Shown in pieces: positions 1 to 7,926 of a DNA stretch of 36,998 nt. Numbering within the stretch: the stretch's first letter is position 1; each line of letters starts with the position of its first letter. Source of the stretch: an uncultured marine group I thaumarchaeote (GTDB lineage: Archaea > Thermoproteota > Nitrososphaeria > Nitrososphaerales > Nitrosopumilaceae); NCBI GenBank assembly GCA_902514095.1, contig CABXPS010000007.1:1-36998 (forward strand). The letters run 5' to 3'. The position numbers were made by a program, and so were the translations under genes. The notes beneath the pieces are model-generated. The model did not search any database. It saw only the letters and a program-made list of their open reading frames with translations, and was not told where the DNA came from.

Positions 1-80
1 CAAAAGGTTCTACTCCTACAATGAATTCCACTTCAAAAGCTGTACTGGATTGTCTTAGACAGACATTCAGTCAAGGATGA
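1..80 (+). CDS. rps5: Ribosomal protein uS5 (S5), C-terminal fragment cut by window edge
   Basis: The open frame starting at base 3 ends at the TGA at 78-80. It encodes a short tail (KGSTPTMNSTSKAVLDCLRQ, then TFSQG) that resembles the C-terminus of archaeal uS5. uS5 is a small-subunit protein that shapes the mRNA entry channel and decoding fidelity. The gene directly precedes uL30 and uL15, the standard archaeal spc operon order, which is the main support for such a short fragment. The rest of the gene lies before the window. Confidence 0.8.
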   Translation, partial: KGSTPTMNSTSKAVLDCLRQTFSQG

Positions 81-85
81 TAAAA

Positions 86-553
86 ATGGCAAATGCATAT
101 CTTGTTGTTAGAATTAAAGGTCAAGCAGATTGTCCATATTGGGCAACAACTACTATGAATTTATTAAAATTAGATAAAAAATATCGTGCAACAATTTTAC
201 CTGTCAAGGATAATACTTTGGGAATGTTACGTAAAGTACAACACTATGTTTCTTGGGTTGAAATTGATGCATCATTAGCACAAGAATTAATTGAAAAGAA
301 AGCACGAAAAGGTGGATATCAAAAAATTACTGATGAGGATCTAAAAGAGCTTGGATTTGCAAATGCTGCAGAACTTGGAACTGCTTTGGCTGATGGAAAA
401 GCTACATTATCAAAATTATCTCCACTAAAACCTTGGTTTGCTTTAGCACCTCCAGTACATGGATTCAAAAGAAGCACCAAGAAATTATATGGACAAAAAG
501 GTATTCTTGGTGATAATAAAGAACTTGATACTATCGTTAGGAGAATGATTTAA
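86..553 (+). CDS. rpl30: Large-subunit ribosomal protein uL30
   Basis: uL30 of the 50S subunit, about 155 residues, the long archaeal/eukaryotic form rather than the roughly 60-residue bacterial one. The start (MANAYLVVRIKGQ) is typical of the family. An in-frame ATG at 77 would add three residues and overlap the uS5 stop. I prefer the ATG at 86 because a GGATGA Shine-Dalgarno-like stretch ends a few bases before it and the family usually begins close to the first beta strand. It is followed one base later by uL15, so the two are co-transcribed with uS5 and secY. Confidence 0.93.
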   Translation: MANAYLVVRIKGQADCPYWATTTMNLLKLDKKYRATILPVKDNTLGMLRKVQHYVSWVEIDASLAQELIEKKARKGGYQKITDEDLKELGFANAAELGTALADGKATLSKLSPLKPWFALAPPVHGFKRSTKKLYGQKGILGDNKELDTIVRRMI

Positions 554-554
554 C

Positions 555-1001
555 ATGGCAACTAGATTAAGAAAGACTCGAAGACTTAGAGGTGGTAGAC
601 ACATGGGATGGGGACAAGTAGGTCAACATCGTGCAAGCGGTCACAAAGGCGGTCTTGGAATTACTGGTATGAAGAAACACCATAGAAGTACTATGATAAA
701 AGAAGATCCAAACCATTATGGTCATGAACCTCCAGCAGTACCTCATCCAAATATTATAAAAAAATGGGCTAGTGTTAGAGATTTAGATGATTTGTTCACC
801 AAATTTGGTAAAGAAGAAGGTGGAAAGAAAGTTGTTGATCTTGAAAGTGCAGGATACGAAAAACTTCTTGGTGGTGGAAAAATTACTAATGGATACTCTG
901 TTAAAGTTCAACAATTTACTACGTCTGCTGAAGAAAAATTAAAATCTGTTGGCGGTGAAATTTTTCAATCTATATCCGAAGAAAAAATCCCTGAGGCTTA
1001 G
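555..1001 (+). CDS. rpl15: Large-subunit ribosomal protein uL15
   Basis: uL15, 148 residues. The N-terminus is the hallmark basic and glycine-rich extension (RKTRRLRGGRHMGWGQVGQH, then a GHKGG motif near residues 30-34) that threads into 23S rRNA. The C-terminal half is the globular domain. It starts one base after the uL30 stop and ends ten bases before secY, an arrangement conserved in the archaeal spc operon, where uL15 is followed by the translocon gene. Length and motifs fit a complete protein. Confidence 0.95.
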   Translation: MATRLRKTRRLRGGRHMGWGQVGQHRASGHKGGLGITGMKKHHRSTMIKEDPNHYGHEPPAVPHPNIIKKWASVRDLDDLFTKFGKEEGGKKVVDLESAGYEKLLGGGKITNGYSVKVQQFTTSAEEKLKSVGGEIFQSISEEKIPEA

Positions 1002-1011
1002 GTAACTGAAA

Positions 1012-2442
1012 ATGGCTGAAGGTACTTTAACTTCTATGATTAGAAAAATGGTTTTCAAAGCAGAACCATACTTACCTCAAGTTCCAAAACCAAAAAAGAA
1101 AATCCCTCTACAGGTTAGATTACTTTGGTGTGGAGTATGTTTACTTATCTACATGGTAATGGGCCAAACTCCATTATTTGGAGCAACAGCCCCTGAATTT
1201 GATTTCCTAGCATTTGCTAGAGTTATTTTTGCATCCCAACAAGGTACTTTAATTGAATTAGGAATTGGGCCTATTGTAACAGCTGGACTTTTGATGCAAT
1301 TGTTGAGGGGATCTGATATTTTGAAATTTGATTTCAAGAAACCAGAAGAAAGAGGTATTTTTCAAACTGCAACAAAAATGGTAACTTACATTGTAATTGT
1401 AGCTGAATCTATTGTCTATGCTGTAGCAGTTTATGGTGGACCATCTGAACCGTTTGTTCTGTATGTGATTATAGGGCAGTTGATGGCGGCGTCGATCATA
1501 ATTATGTTCTTAGATGAATTAATCCAAAAAGGCTGGGGACTTGGTAGTGGAATTAGTTTATTCATTATGGCAGGTGTTGCTCAACAAATTCTTTGGAGTC
1601 TGTTTAGTCCATTACCTGCGGGTGATGGTGGAATGATTGGTATAATTCCATATATTATAGAATCCTTAACTGGTAGTGGTGATCTTGGAAATGTATTATT
1701 CCGTTCAAATCAACTGCCGAGTATTTTTGGACTTTGTCTTACTGCTGGGATAATTTTGATACTTGTATTTACTCAAGGTATGAAAATTGAAATCCCAATT
1801 GTTTCTACAAAATATAGAGGATTTCAGGCTGTATATCCTATCAAAATGATGTATGTTTCTAACATTCCAGTAATTTTAGCATCTGCATTAACTGCAAACG
1901 CGGTGTTTGTATTCCAAATGATTTGGTCAAACTTTAACCCGCGTAACAATAACTTCTTTGTGAATTTTATAGCGCAATTTGATCCTACTAGTCCTTCTAC
2001 TCCTGTTGGTGGACTCATTTACTATGTCACACCACCTCGTGGTTTAGATGTTGCAGCCTTAGATCCAATGCGCGGAGTAGGATATGTTTTGTTTATGATT
2101 GGAATTGTAGTTGTATTTGGTAAACTATGGGTTGAACTTGGTGGTTTATCGCCAAAGAGTGCAGCTCAAAACTTACTTGATGCAGATGTACAAATTCCTG
2201 GATTTAGAAGATCAAATAAACCAGTTGAAGCATTACTAAACAAGTACATTCCATCTGTTACAATTATTGGCTCATGTATTTTGGGTCTTTTAGCAGGAGT
2301 ATCTGATGTTCTTGGTGTATTTGGATCTGGAATTGGAGTGTTACTTATGGTAGATATTATGATTAATTATTACACACAATTAGTTAGAGAACAAGTAGAA
2401 GTTGTTATGCCGCGGTTGGGTGCCATACTTGGTAGAAAATAA
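1012..2442 (+). CDS. secY: Preprotein translocase subunit SecY
   Basis: Central pore subunit of the Sec translocon (the archaeal Sec61 alpha homologue), 476 residues with about ten hydrophobic segments. The first transmembrane stretch is near residues 35-55, and a plug-like loop follows (FGATAPEFDF, about 57-66). The last segment runs about 415-450. The C-terminal tail is short and basic, as expected for ribosome docking. It moves unfolded proteins across, or inserts them into, the cytoplasmic membrane. It lies between uL15 and adenylate kinase, the canonical archaeal order. The 3' end overlaps the likely adk start by 14 bases. A short patch around 1455-1500 uses G/C-ending codons unlike the rest of the gene. 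Confidence 0.97.
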   Translation: MAEGTLTSMIRKMVFKAEPYLPQVPKPKKKIPLQVRLLWCGVCLLIYMVMGQTPLFGATAPEFDFLAFARVIFASQQGTLIELGIGPIVTAGLLMQLLRGSDILKFDFKKPEERGIFQTATKMVTYIVIVAESIVYAVAVYGGPSEPFVLYVIIGQLMAASIIIMFLDELIQKGWGLGSGISLFIMAGVAQQILWSLFSPLPAGDGGMIGIIPYIIESLTGSGDLGNVLFRSNQLPSIFGLCLTAGIILILVFTQGMKIEIPIVSTKYRGFQAVYPIKMMYVSNIPVILASALTANAVFVFQMIWSNFNPRNNNFFVNFIAQFDPTSPSTPVGGLIYYVTPPRGLDVAALDPMRGVGYVLFMIGIVVVFGKLWVELGGLSPKSAAQNLLDADVQIPGFRRSNKPVEALLNKYIPSVTIIGSCILGLLAGVSDVLGVFGSGIGVLLMVDIMINYYTQLVREQVEVVMPRLGAILGRK

Positions 2443-3007
2443 AAAAATTCTCATGGTTGGAATCCCAGGTGTTGGGAAAAGTACTTTGTTAACAACAATG
2501 GTTGAAATCTTAAAGAATCATCAAAAAAATGTAGTTGTAATTAATTATGGAAGTTTAATGTTTGATGTTGCTAAAAAAAATGGATTAAAAGATAGAGACG
2601 ATTTAAGACAATTGTCTGTAACTGAACAACAACGTCTTCAAAAAATTGCTGCAGAAACAATTGCTACTCATAATGAAGAAATTGTAATCATTGATACTCA
2701 TGCATTCATTAATTCCCCTGAAGGATATTATCCTGGACTACCTGAACATGTTTTGAAAATTATTAAACCTAGCAATTTTGTTTCTGTCTCTGCCAAGCCT
2801 GAAGAGATTTACAATAGAAGAATGAAAGATGACACTCGAAATAGAGATAAAATAACACTAGCTAATATTAAGAAGGAACTTGATTATCAAACTGGTATGA
2901 TTTCTGCATGCGCTGTACTTACGGGCTCGCCAGTCAGACATGTTTTTAATAGTGAGGGAAAGATTGAAGAGGCAGCAGATAAAATAATCAAGGCAATAGG
3001 ACTGTAA
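2429..3007 (+). CDS. adkA: Archaeal-type adenylate kinase
   Basis: Interconverts ATP + AMP and 2 ADP. It belongs to the archaeal AdkA group, which lacks the bacterial LID architecture, at about 192 residues. The P-loop GIPGVGKST is at residues 11-19. VVVINYGSLMFDVA (about 35-48) fits the AMP-binding region, and IIDTHAFI is a Walker B-like strand. The TTG at 2429 gives MVENKKILMVG, which fits the family. Further upstream in-frame TTG/GTG codons would only add an unlike extension inside secY. The start overlaps the secY stop by 14 bases, so translation is probably coupled. The position after secY is conserved in archaea. Confidence 0.9.
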   Translation: MVENKKILMVGIPGVGKSTLLTTMVEILKNHQKNVVVINYGSLMFDVAKKNGLKDRDDLRQLSVTEQQRLQKIAAETIATHNEEIVIIDTHAFINSPEGYYPGLPEHVLKIIKPSNFVSVSAKPEEIYNRRMKDDTRNRDKITLANIKKELDYQTGMISACAVLTGSPVRHVFNSEGKIEEAADKIIKAIGL

Positions 3008-3010
3008 AAA

Positions 3011-3649
3011 ATGGATTTTAACTTTATTCTACTCTTTATCGACTCAGCACTTCTCCAATTACCTGATTTTCTAGGTGGCGAAGGTAGAATGGCACTTGGT
3101 GCTGAACCTGAAGATGCATGGGTTAAGGGTTTGATTCTTACTATGTTTGCTGTAACTGGATTTGGCATTTTGCTTAATGTTTTCAATTCCGCAGTTAGAA
3201 GAAAAATGGTTGATCAAACTAAACTAAAACGAATTATGAAGGAAACTAAAGCATGGCAAAAAGAAAGAATGGCTGCAATGAGAGCTAAAGATACTGCAAA
3301 ATCTGCAGAACTAGGAAAAAAATCTTCGTACATGAACAAAATGTCTATGGAGATGATGCAAATGAATATGCGACCAATGATGATTACCTTTGTACCTTTA
3401 ATTCTAATCTTCTATCTTGTTTTGCCAGTACTATTCACTTACACTGTAGCTATTTCTCCAATACCACTTAATGTGATTCCTGGAGATATGTTCCAACTAA
3501 CTTGTAATGCAGAACAAGCTTTAGATACAACACACATCTGTTTTGGTAAAGAAAATCATATAATGCTCTGGGCTTGGTACTTCCTTTCTTCTATTGCATT
3601 TAGTGGAATCATAATGAGACTTACTAAAACCTCAATGGATTTAGGTTGA
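3011..3649 (+). CDS. EMC3/TMCO1/YidC-superfamily membrane protein (DUF106)
   Basis: 212-residue membrane protein of the DUF106 family, now regarded as archaeal relatives of Oxa1/YidC, EMC3 and TMCO1 insertases. Transmembrane stretches are visible near residues 37-58, 121-148 and 186-203. A long charged, methionine-rich helical hairpin (about 62-112, many K/E/A/M) sits between the first two, which matches the coiled-coil cytoplasmic region of the family. Likely role: membrane insertion or assembly of small proteins next to SecY. It lies between adk and cmk and shares four bases with cmk. In many archaea eL34 also lies in this interval; it is absent here. Confidence 0.85.
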   Translation: MDFNFILLFIDSALLQLPDFLGGEGRMALGAEPEDAWVKGLILTMFAVTGFGILLNVFNSAVRRKMVDQTKLKRIMKETKAWQKERMAAMRAKDTAKSAELGKKSSYMNKMSMEMMQMNMRPMMITFVPLILIFYLVLPVLFTYTVAISPIPLNVIPGDMFQLTCNAEQALDTTHICFGKENHIMLWAWYFLSSIAFSGIIMRLTKTSMDLG

Positions 3650-4206
3650 CAAAATCTATTGTCATATCTGGCCCTCCTGCAGTCGGAAAAACCACTGTTG
3701 CTAAAGGATTAGCTAAAGAATTTAATTTTCAATATCTCAGTGGTGGAGATGTTTTAAAAGAGATGGCCAAAGAACAGGGATTTAATTCTGATGGTGATGA
3801 TTGGTGGGACACTCCAGAAGGAATGCAATTTTTAAATCAACGTGAACAAAATTCTGAATTTGATAAAAATTTAGATAAAAAATTATCTGACTTGTTTAAT
3901 CAGGGTGGTATGGTGATTACTAGTTATACATTACCTTGGTTAATTGAAAATGGTGTGAAAATATGGCTAGAAGGTTCTCATGAGAGTAGTACCAAGAGAA
4001 TGCAATCTCGAGATAATATGAGTTCAGAAAATGCATATGAGATAACAAAAGCTCGTTTTGATAAAAATAAAGCATTATACAAAAAACTCTATGGTTTTAG
4101 TTTTGGTGAAGATAAGGACGTATTTGATGTAATCATTAATACTGATAATTTAACTGCAAATCAAGTAATTGATGTTACAACAGAAACTGTGAGAAAACTA
4201 CTATGA
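3646..4206 (+). CDS. cmk: Cytidylate kinase (archaeal type)
   Basis: CMP/dCMP kinase, 186 residues. The P-loop is GPPAVGKTT at about residues 9-17. Next comes a substrate-binding region (LSGGDVLKEMA, about 31-41) and an arginine-containing lid region (STKRMQSRDNMS). Initiation is at TTG 3646, which overlaps the TGA stop of the preceding gene (TTGA), so the two are translationally coupled. The stop overlaps the ATG of cbf5 by four bases. Archaeal cmk is normally found in this cluster. Together with adk it supplies nucleotides near the translation genes. Confidence 0.9.
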   Translation: MTKSIVISGPPAVGKTTVAKGLAKEFNFQYLSGGDVLKEMAKEQGFNSDGDDWWDTPEGMQFLNQREQNSEFDKNLDKKLSDLFNQGGMVITSYTLPWLIENGVKIWLEGSHESSTKRMQSRDNMSSENAYEITKARFDKNKALYKKLYGFSFGEDKDVFDVIINTDNLTANQVIDVTTETVRKLL

Positions 4207-5204
4207 CTCTAAAACAACTTGAGAATCTAATTGAAATTGATCAGGATGTTACTGATGATGCTTATGGAACATATTATGATAAACGAACTATTGAGCAATT
4301 ATTGGACAATGGACTTATTCTTTTAGATAAACCTCCAGGACCTACAAGCCATGAAACTGTAGCATGGACAAAACGAATTTTGAAACTTGAAAAGATTGGT
4401 CATAGTGGGACTTTGGATCCTCAAGTTTCAGGGGTTCTACCATTAGGATTAGGTGAAGCAACAAAAGCCCTAGGAGTTTTACTATATGGTCCTAAAGAAT
4501 ATCATGCATTAGGTAGACTGCATTCATTACCATCTAAGGAAAAACTATCTGAAATAATCCAAATGTTTACTGGTGAACTTTTTCAAAAACCCCCTCAACG
4601 TTCTGCTGTTGTTAGACAAACTAGAACTAGAACTATCTATGAATTAGAAGTAATTGAACAAAAAGAAAGATTGCTATTAACTAGAATTTTATGTGAAGCT
4701 GGAACCTATATTCGAAAATTATACTATGATATTGGTGAAGTTTTAGGCCCTGGAGCAACAATGGTTGAATTAAGACGAAGTAGAGTTGATCAATTTCATG
4801 AAAAAGATGGTTTAGTAACTTTGCATGAATTGGCTGATGCATTTGCTATTTGGGAAGAAAAAAAAGATGATACCAAATTAATGCAAATGATAAAACCAGT
4901 TGAATTTGCTCTAAGTGAATTAAAATCTGTAGTAATTCGTGATTCTGCAGTTGATGCAATGTGCCATGGAGCTCAACTTGCAATTCCTGGTATTTTACAA
5001 ATATCTTCACATTTGAAAGCAGGTGATATTGTTGGAATTTATACACAAAAAGGTGAAGCTGTTGCATTAGCTGAATCCACAATGGATGAAGAAGAGATTC
5101 GTGATGTTACCAAGGGATATGCATTTGTCACAAAAAGAATAATTATGGCCCCAAATACATATCCAAAAAAATGGCGAACAAAACCAACTGCTCCGAAGGA
5201 TTAA
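4203..5204 (+). CDS. cbf5: tRNA/rRNA pseudouridine synthase Cbf5 (aTruB)
   Basis: Catalytic subunit of archaeal H/ACA ribonucleoproteins, the dyskerin homologue. It isomerises uridines in rRNA and can act on tRNA U55. 333 residues. A short N-terminal extension is followed by LLDKPPGPTSHETVAW and by the TruB catalytic motif HSGTLDPQVSGVLPL with Asp at about residue 72. The thumb and RNA-binding regions follow. A C-terminal PUA domain starts near residue 240, with GDIVGIYTQKGEAVALAES. The gene overlaps cmk by four bases and is part of the ribosomal superoperon. eL14, which often precedes cbf5 in other archaea, is absent. Confidence 0.95.
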   Translation: MTLKQLENLIEIDQDVTDDAYGTYYDKRTIEQLLDNGLILLDKPPGPTSHETVAWTKRILKLEKIGHSGTLDPQVSGVLPLGLGEATKALGVLLYGPKEYHALGRLHSLPSKEKLSEIIQMFTGELFQKPPQRSAVVRQTRTRTIYELEVIEQKERLLLTRILCEAGTYIRKLYYDIGEVLGPGATMVELRRSRVDQFHEKDGLVTLHELADAFAIWEEKKDDTKLMQMIKPVEFALSELKSVVIRDSAVDAMCHGAQLAIPGILQISSHLKAGDIVGIYTQKGEAVALAESTMDEEEIRDVTKGYAFVTKRIIMAPNTYPKKWRTKPTAPKD

Positions 5205-5677
5205 AACATCCTACATTTATTTTCAAAGAAGTGTTAACAAAAAGTCTCGTTATTTTTATTGGTATTGGAATAGTTGCTGGATTTGCATTTGGTGTTTATC
5301 TTATTGATTTTAAAACCACCACTCAATTAGTTTTTGTTGAAGGATCTTCTATTTCTGTAGTTACTGAAAAATTTGATTTTAAACAAGATGAATTAATCCA
5401 AATTAAAATTATAAATTCTGGAACTAACGCATTAACTTTTTCAGATTCATCATATGGTTTGAAAATTACTGGATTATCTGGAATCTTGATGTATTCTCCT
5501 ATATCTACTCAAGTAATTTCTATTCTTGATCCTGGTGATGAAATTATTTTTTCATGGGATCAAATTAAAAATGATGGTGATATTGCATTGGATGGCGTTT
5601 ACAAAATATCTGTTAAAGGTATGGATGTAGATGGAAATAATGTAGAAAAATCAACTACTGTAACAATTTGGAAGTAA
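5171..5677 (+). CDS. Membrane-anchored protein with extracytoplasmic beta-rich domain, unknown function
   Basis: Not recognised. 168 residues: a short basic N-terminus, one strong transmembrane helix (about 25-47) and then an outside-facing domain. The outer part alternates beta strands with Gly/Asn/Asp turns (for example QIKIINSGTNALTF and GVYKISVKGMDVDGNNVEKS), resembling an immunoglobulin-like or CARDB-type fold. The ATG start overlaps the end of cbf5 by 34 bases. A GTG at 5231 would remove the overlap and leave only four residues before the helix, so the start is uncertain. It is probably a late rider on the ribosomal operon, and I would not infer a translation role from that. Confidence 0.7.
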   Translation: MANKTNCSEGLKHPTFIFKEVLTKSLVIFIGIGIVAGFAFGVYLIDFKTTTQLVFVEGSSISVVTEKFDFKQDELIQIKIINSGTNALTFSDSSYGLKITGLSGILMYSPISTQVISILDPGDEIIFSWDQIKNDGDIALDGVYKISVKGMDVDGNNVEKSTTVTIWK

Positions 5678-5713
5678 TTTTTCTATCTAGTAATAACATA
5701 ATTTATAATCACA

Positions 5714-5720
5714 TTTTATG
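5714..5720 (+). promoter_or_regulatory. TATA-like box for tRNA-Ser
   Basis: TTTTATG is centred about 28 bases before the first base of tRNA-Ser, which is the spacing expected for archaeal TBP/TFB initiation at the mature 5' end. A second TATA-like stretch (TTTATAAT) lies about 12 bases further upstream. Confidence 0.45.
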
Positions 5721-5744
5721 AAATAGAATTGTCGCAAGACTTCT

Positions 5745-5846
5745 GCCGAGGTCGCCTAGCCTGGTAGGGCGCGCGCCTGGAAATTGTTTAACCATAAAGC
5801 GCGTTCTCGCAAGGGAACGGGAGTTCAAATCTCCCTCTCGGCGCCA
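5745..5846 (+). tRNA. tRNA-Ser(GGA) with a 15-base intron
   Basis: Class II tRNA. The acceptor arm GCCGAGG pairs with TCTCGGC (one G-U pair); the discriminator is G and CCA is encoded (5844-5846). The D stem is GCCT/GGGC. The anticodon stem is CGCGC/GCGCG with anticodon GGA at 5779-5781. The long variable arm (TTCTC, GCAA loop, GGGAA) identifies Ser or Leu type, and the anticodon makes it Ser. The T arm GGGAG-TTCAAAT-CTCCC is perfect. There are 22 bases between the anticodon stem strands instead of 7, so an intron of 15 bases is inferred, most simply 5783-5797 at the canonical 37/38 position. It would be removed by the archaeal splicing endonuclease. It converges with the flavoprotein gene four bases downstream. 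Confidence 0.93.
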
Positions 5847-5850
5847 TTTT

Positions 5851-7161
5851 TTATTTTTCTAATTTTTCAATAATATCATTAAATTTCCAAGGTCCACATT
5901 GTGCCCCTATGTCTTCACTTTCAAATAGACCCTTTTTGTGTAGTTGATTTATTACATGTGCTGAAAACGGTAATGCTCCTGTTGCCCCTGGTGAATTATA
6001 ATTTAAAATATGAAATGATGTCTCCTCCTCAAGTAAAATCACATCTGGAACAAACTTTCCATTTTCATTAATTACTGATGATCTAATTCCTGCAGTTCCT
6101 TTTTCTGTAATTTCTTTTGGATTAATTTTTGGTAAGAATTTATTTACTCTTTCAATCATTACTGATTTTGACATTGATGATTGTATTTCACTAAAAGCTA
6201 GTTCCTGAAATTGTTTGTCAAATATTGCTTTTCTTGCACCTGAACCAAGCATTTCAAATACTTTTGGTATGAATTCTTTGATATTTTCTGCAGTATCATA
6301 TCCATATGGACTAAAGACTGGAACTGCATTTGGTCCAATTTCACAACTTCCATCAACTCGAATTATCCAATGAGGATCTAAAAATGGATAATCTGGGAAT
6401 TCTGGAACCGAATAGACACTGGTTTTAGTTAAACTATGATACTTTTTTGGAGTTTTCCAATATTCTCCTCTAAAATGTACGTCTGTAAGGTTTTTTGCAA
6501 CTTCGATATTATGTGCAATATCGATTGCCTTACCTCCTGCGGCATTAATCAAAAAATCTGTAAAAATTTTATGATCCTCATTAATTGTTATTTCCCATTT
6601 GTCATTGATTTTTTTTATTTGAGTTACTTTTTTGTCCAAAAGAAAATCAATTCCATTTTTTTTACTATCTTTCATGATTGAATTTGTTAGTATAGAATAA
6701 TCTGTTGAACCATCTCTATGTGCATAAAGAGCTGCCTCGCATTTTATTTCTGGCTCAATTTTCTTAAGTTTTGTTTTATCTATTAGTTCAATGTCTTTTT
6801 CTTCAATTCCATTTTGTTTTCCCCATTTTAGATATTTTTCAAGAATTTTAATTCCTTTTTCATCTAGTGCGACTTCTATTACTCCGTCTTCTTTGAATGG
6901 TAAATTTCGCAATTTGGAATATTCTTTCCACATTTCATAACCATGAAATGCAGCATTTGCAAATAGTTTTTTCTTTTCAGGATCGTATAGATATGGTGCA
7001 TGAACTTTTCCCGTGTTTCTACCACTAGTATGATGTGCAACATTATGTTCTTGCTCGATAACTGCAATTTTTTTTGATTTATTTAGAAATGATAAAAAAT
7101 ATGAAAGTGAAGTTCCTAAAACACCTCCTCCAATTATTATCAAATCAAAATTATCTTTCAA
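5851..7161 (-). CDS. FAD-dependent oxidoreductase, L-2-hydroxyglutarate oxidase-like (LhgO)
   Basis: 436-residue member of the DAO/GlpD-type flavoprotein superfamily. The N-terminal dinucleotide fold IIIGGGVLGTSLS (about 8-20) is followed by an LhgO-like HHTSGRNTGKVHA loop (about 42-54) that would contact FAD and substrate. The C-terminal part has GTAGIRSS and LNYNSPGATGALPFSAHVI, matching the family's FAD-closing region. The closest family I recognise is L-2-hydroxyglutarate oxidase, which oxidises L-2-hydroxyglutarate to 2-oxoglutarate and passes electrons to quinone or O2. Substrate identity here is inferred. It starts at TTG, since an upstream ATG is not available. Transcription is divergent from 7244. 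Confidence 0.8.
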   Translation of the reverse strand: MKDNFDLIIIGGGVLGTSLSYFLSFLNKSKKIAVIEQEHNVAHHTSGRNTGKVHAPYLYDPEKKKLFANAAFHGYEMWKEYSKLRNLPFKEDGVIEVALDEKGIKILEKYLKWGKQNGIEEKDIELIDKTKLKKIEPEIKCEAALYAHRDGSTDYSILTNSIMKDSKKNGIDFLLDKKVTQIKKINDKWEITINEDHKIFTDFLINAAGGKAIDIAHNIEVAKNLTDVHFRGEYWKTPKKYHSLTKTSVYSVPEFPDYPFLDPHWIIRVDGSCEIGPNAVPVFSPYGYDTAENIKEFIPKVFEMLGSGARKAIFDKQFQELAFSEIQSSMSKSVMIERVNKFLPKINPKEITEKGTAGIRSSVINENGKFVPDVILLEEETSFHILNYNSPGATGALPFSAHVINQLHKKGLFESEDIGAQCGPWKFNDIIEKLEK

Positions 7162-7243
7162 TTAGTTTTAGTTTGTGCTATCTGATATTAAATTAAATCT
7201 ATGACACTTAAGATTAATATCTAATATAATTTTTAATTTTGTT

Positions 7244-7519
7244 ATGATGCCAGATAAATGCTCAGTGAGTGAAGAAGGAAAGCAATGTGCTAATCCTCCT
7301 GAATTTATTGTATCTATTGTTGATGGTAAGGATGAGTATATGTTTGGATTAACTTGTCAGAAACATAAATCCGTCGTATCTGGTAAGCTTGAAATTTTAC
7401 AAAATGAAGGAAAAATTCATAATGGTAAAATTAGTTTCACTCCAGTAAAATCAGTAGGGACAGATTGTGTTCATGGTGATGTTGATGATTTTGTTCAAAT
7501 TGATATGAAAAAATTATAA
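7244..7519 (+). CDS. Small putative zinc-binding protein, unknown function
   Basis: Not recognised. 91 residues with cysteines at about 6, 15, 38 and 75 and a histidine at 41. C6-x8-C15 followed by C38-x2-H41 (TCQKHK) looks like a treble-clef or zinc-ribbon metal site around a small beta sheet. ATG occurs twice at the start (7244 and 7247), and either could be used. A TATA-like AT stretch (around 7219-7230) lies some 20 bases upstream, consistent with a leaderless mRNA. It is followed after 24 bases by another small gene. I would expect the family to be lineage-restricted, but cannot test that. Confidence 0.75.
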   Translation: MMPDKCSVSEEGKQCANPPEFIVSIVDGKDEYMFGLTCQKHKSVVSGKLEILQNEGKIHNGKISFTPVKSVGTDCVHGDVDDFVQIDMKKL

Positions 7520-7543
7520 TAATTTACTTTTTTTAAATAATTA

Positions 7544-7918
7544 TTGCTTTTTGAACTATTATCTGATATAATCAAAGTTGATGATGTCTTATTAATTACA
7601 AAAAATATTGGCACAACGTGCGAAATTCGTAGCAATCATCTTGCTATACGACAAAAAGAAAAATGGATTACAATTGGAGATAATGATGGTCCCGCACACA
7701 TGCATATCAATTCTGAGATGATTAAATCTGCAGAATTTATTCAAGAACAACGACCTGATAAAATTAGTTTTAGTGTGAGATTTTTTGATGAAAATGATGA
7801 ACGTATTGTGGCTGCATTTTTTACAAAGATGTATGATGAATCAAAAAATTTGATTTATGTGAGAAAAGATCTCTATGATTCATTACAAAACAAATATTCT
7901 TCTAAAATTAAATTTTAA
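7544..7918 (+). CDS. Small protein resembling one ChuX/HutX/HemS-type repeat
   Basis: 124 residues. The segment from about residue 52 (AHMHINSEMIKSAEFI, then SFSVRFFDENDERIVAAFF) follows the pattern of haem-utilisation proteins: an H-x-[HK]-[LI] strand, an I-x-x-A helix/strand, F-F-[DT]-x-x-[GD]-E, and a final aromatic [GT]-[KR]. This is pattern recognition from memory, so the fold call is tentative. If right, it may bind haem, a porphyrin or an iron chelate in the cytoplasm. It starts at TTG, with a TATA-like stretch (TTATAATAATTT) about 27 bases upstream, so it may have its own leaderless transcript despite lying only 24 bases after the preceding small gene. Confidence 0.65.
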   Translation: MLFELLSDIIKVDDVLLITKNIGTTCEIRSNHLAIRQKEKWITIGDNDGPAHMHINSEMIKSAEFIQEQRPDKISFSVRFFDENDERIVAAFFTKMYDESKNLIYVRKDLYDSLQNKYSSKIKF

Positions 7919-7926
7919 AAAAAAAT

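Noticed and set aside
2402-2428. Upstream TTG/GTG starts for adenylate kinase inside secY
   Set aside because: They would add a Cys/Trp-containing extension unlike the family. The TTG at 2429 gives a normal N-terminus.
4846-5082. Antisense frame of 78 residues opposite cbf5
   Set aside because: Leu/His/Gln-rich shadow of the conserved Cbf5 PUA region. No promoter or family resemblance.
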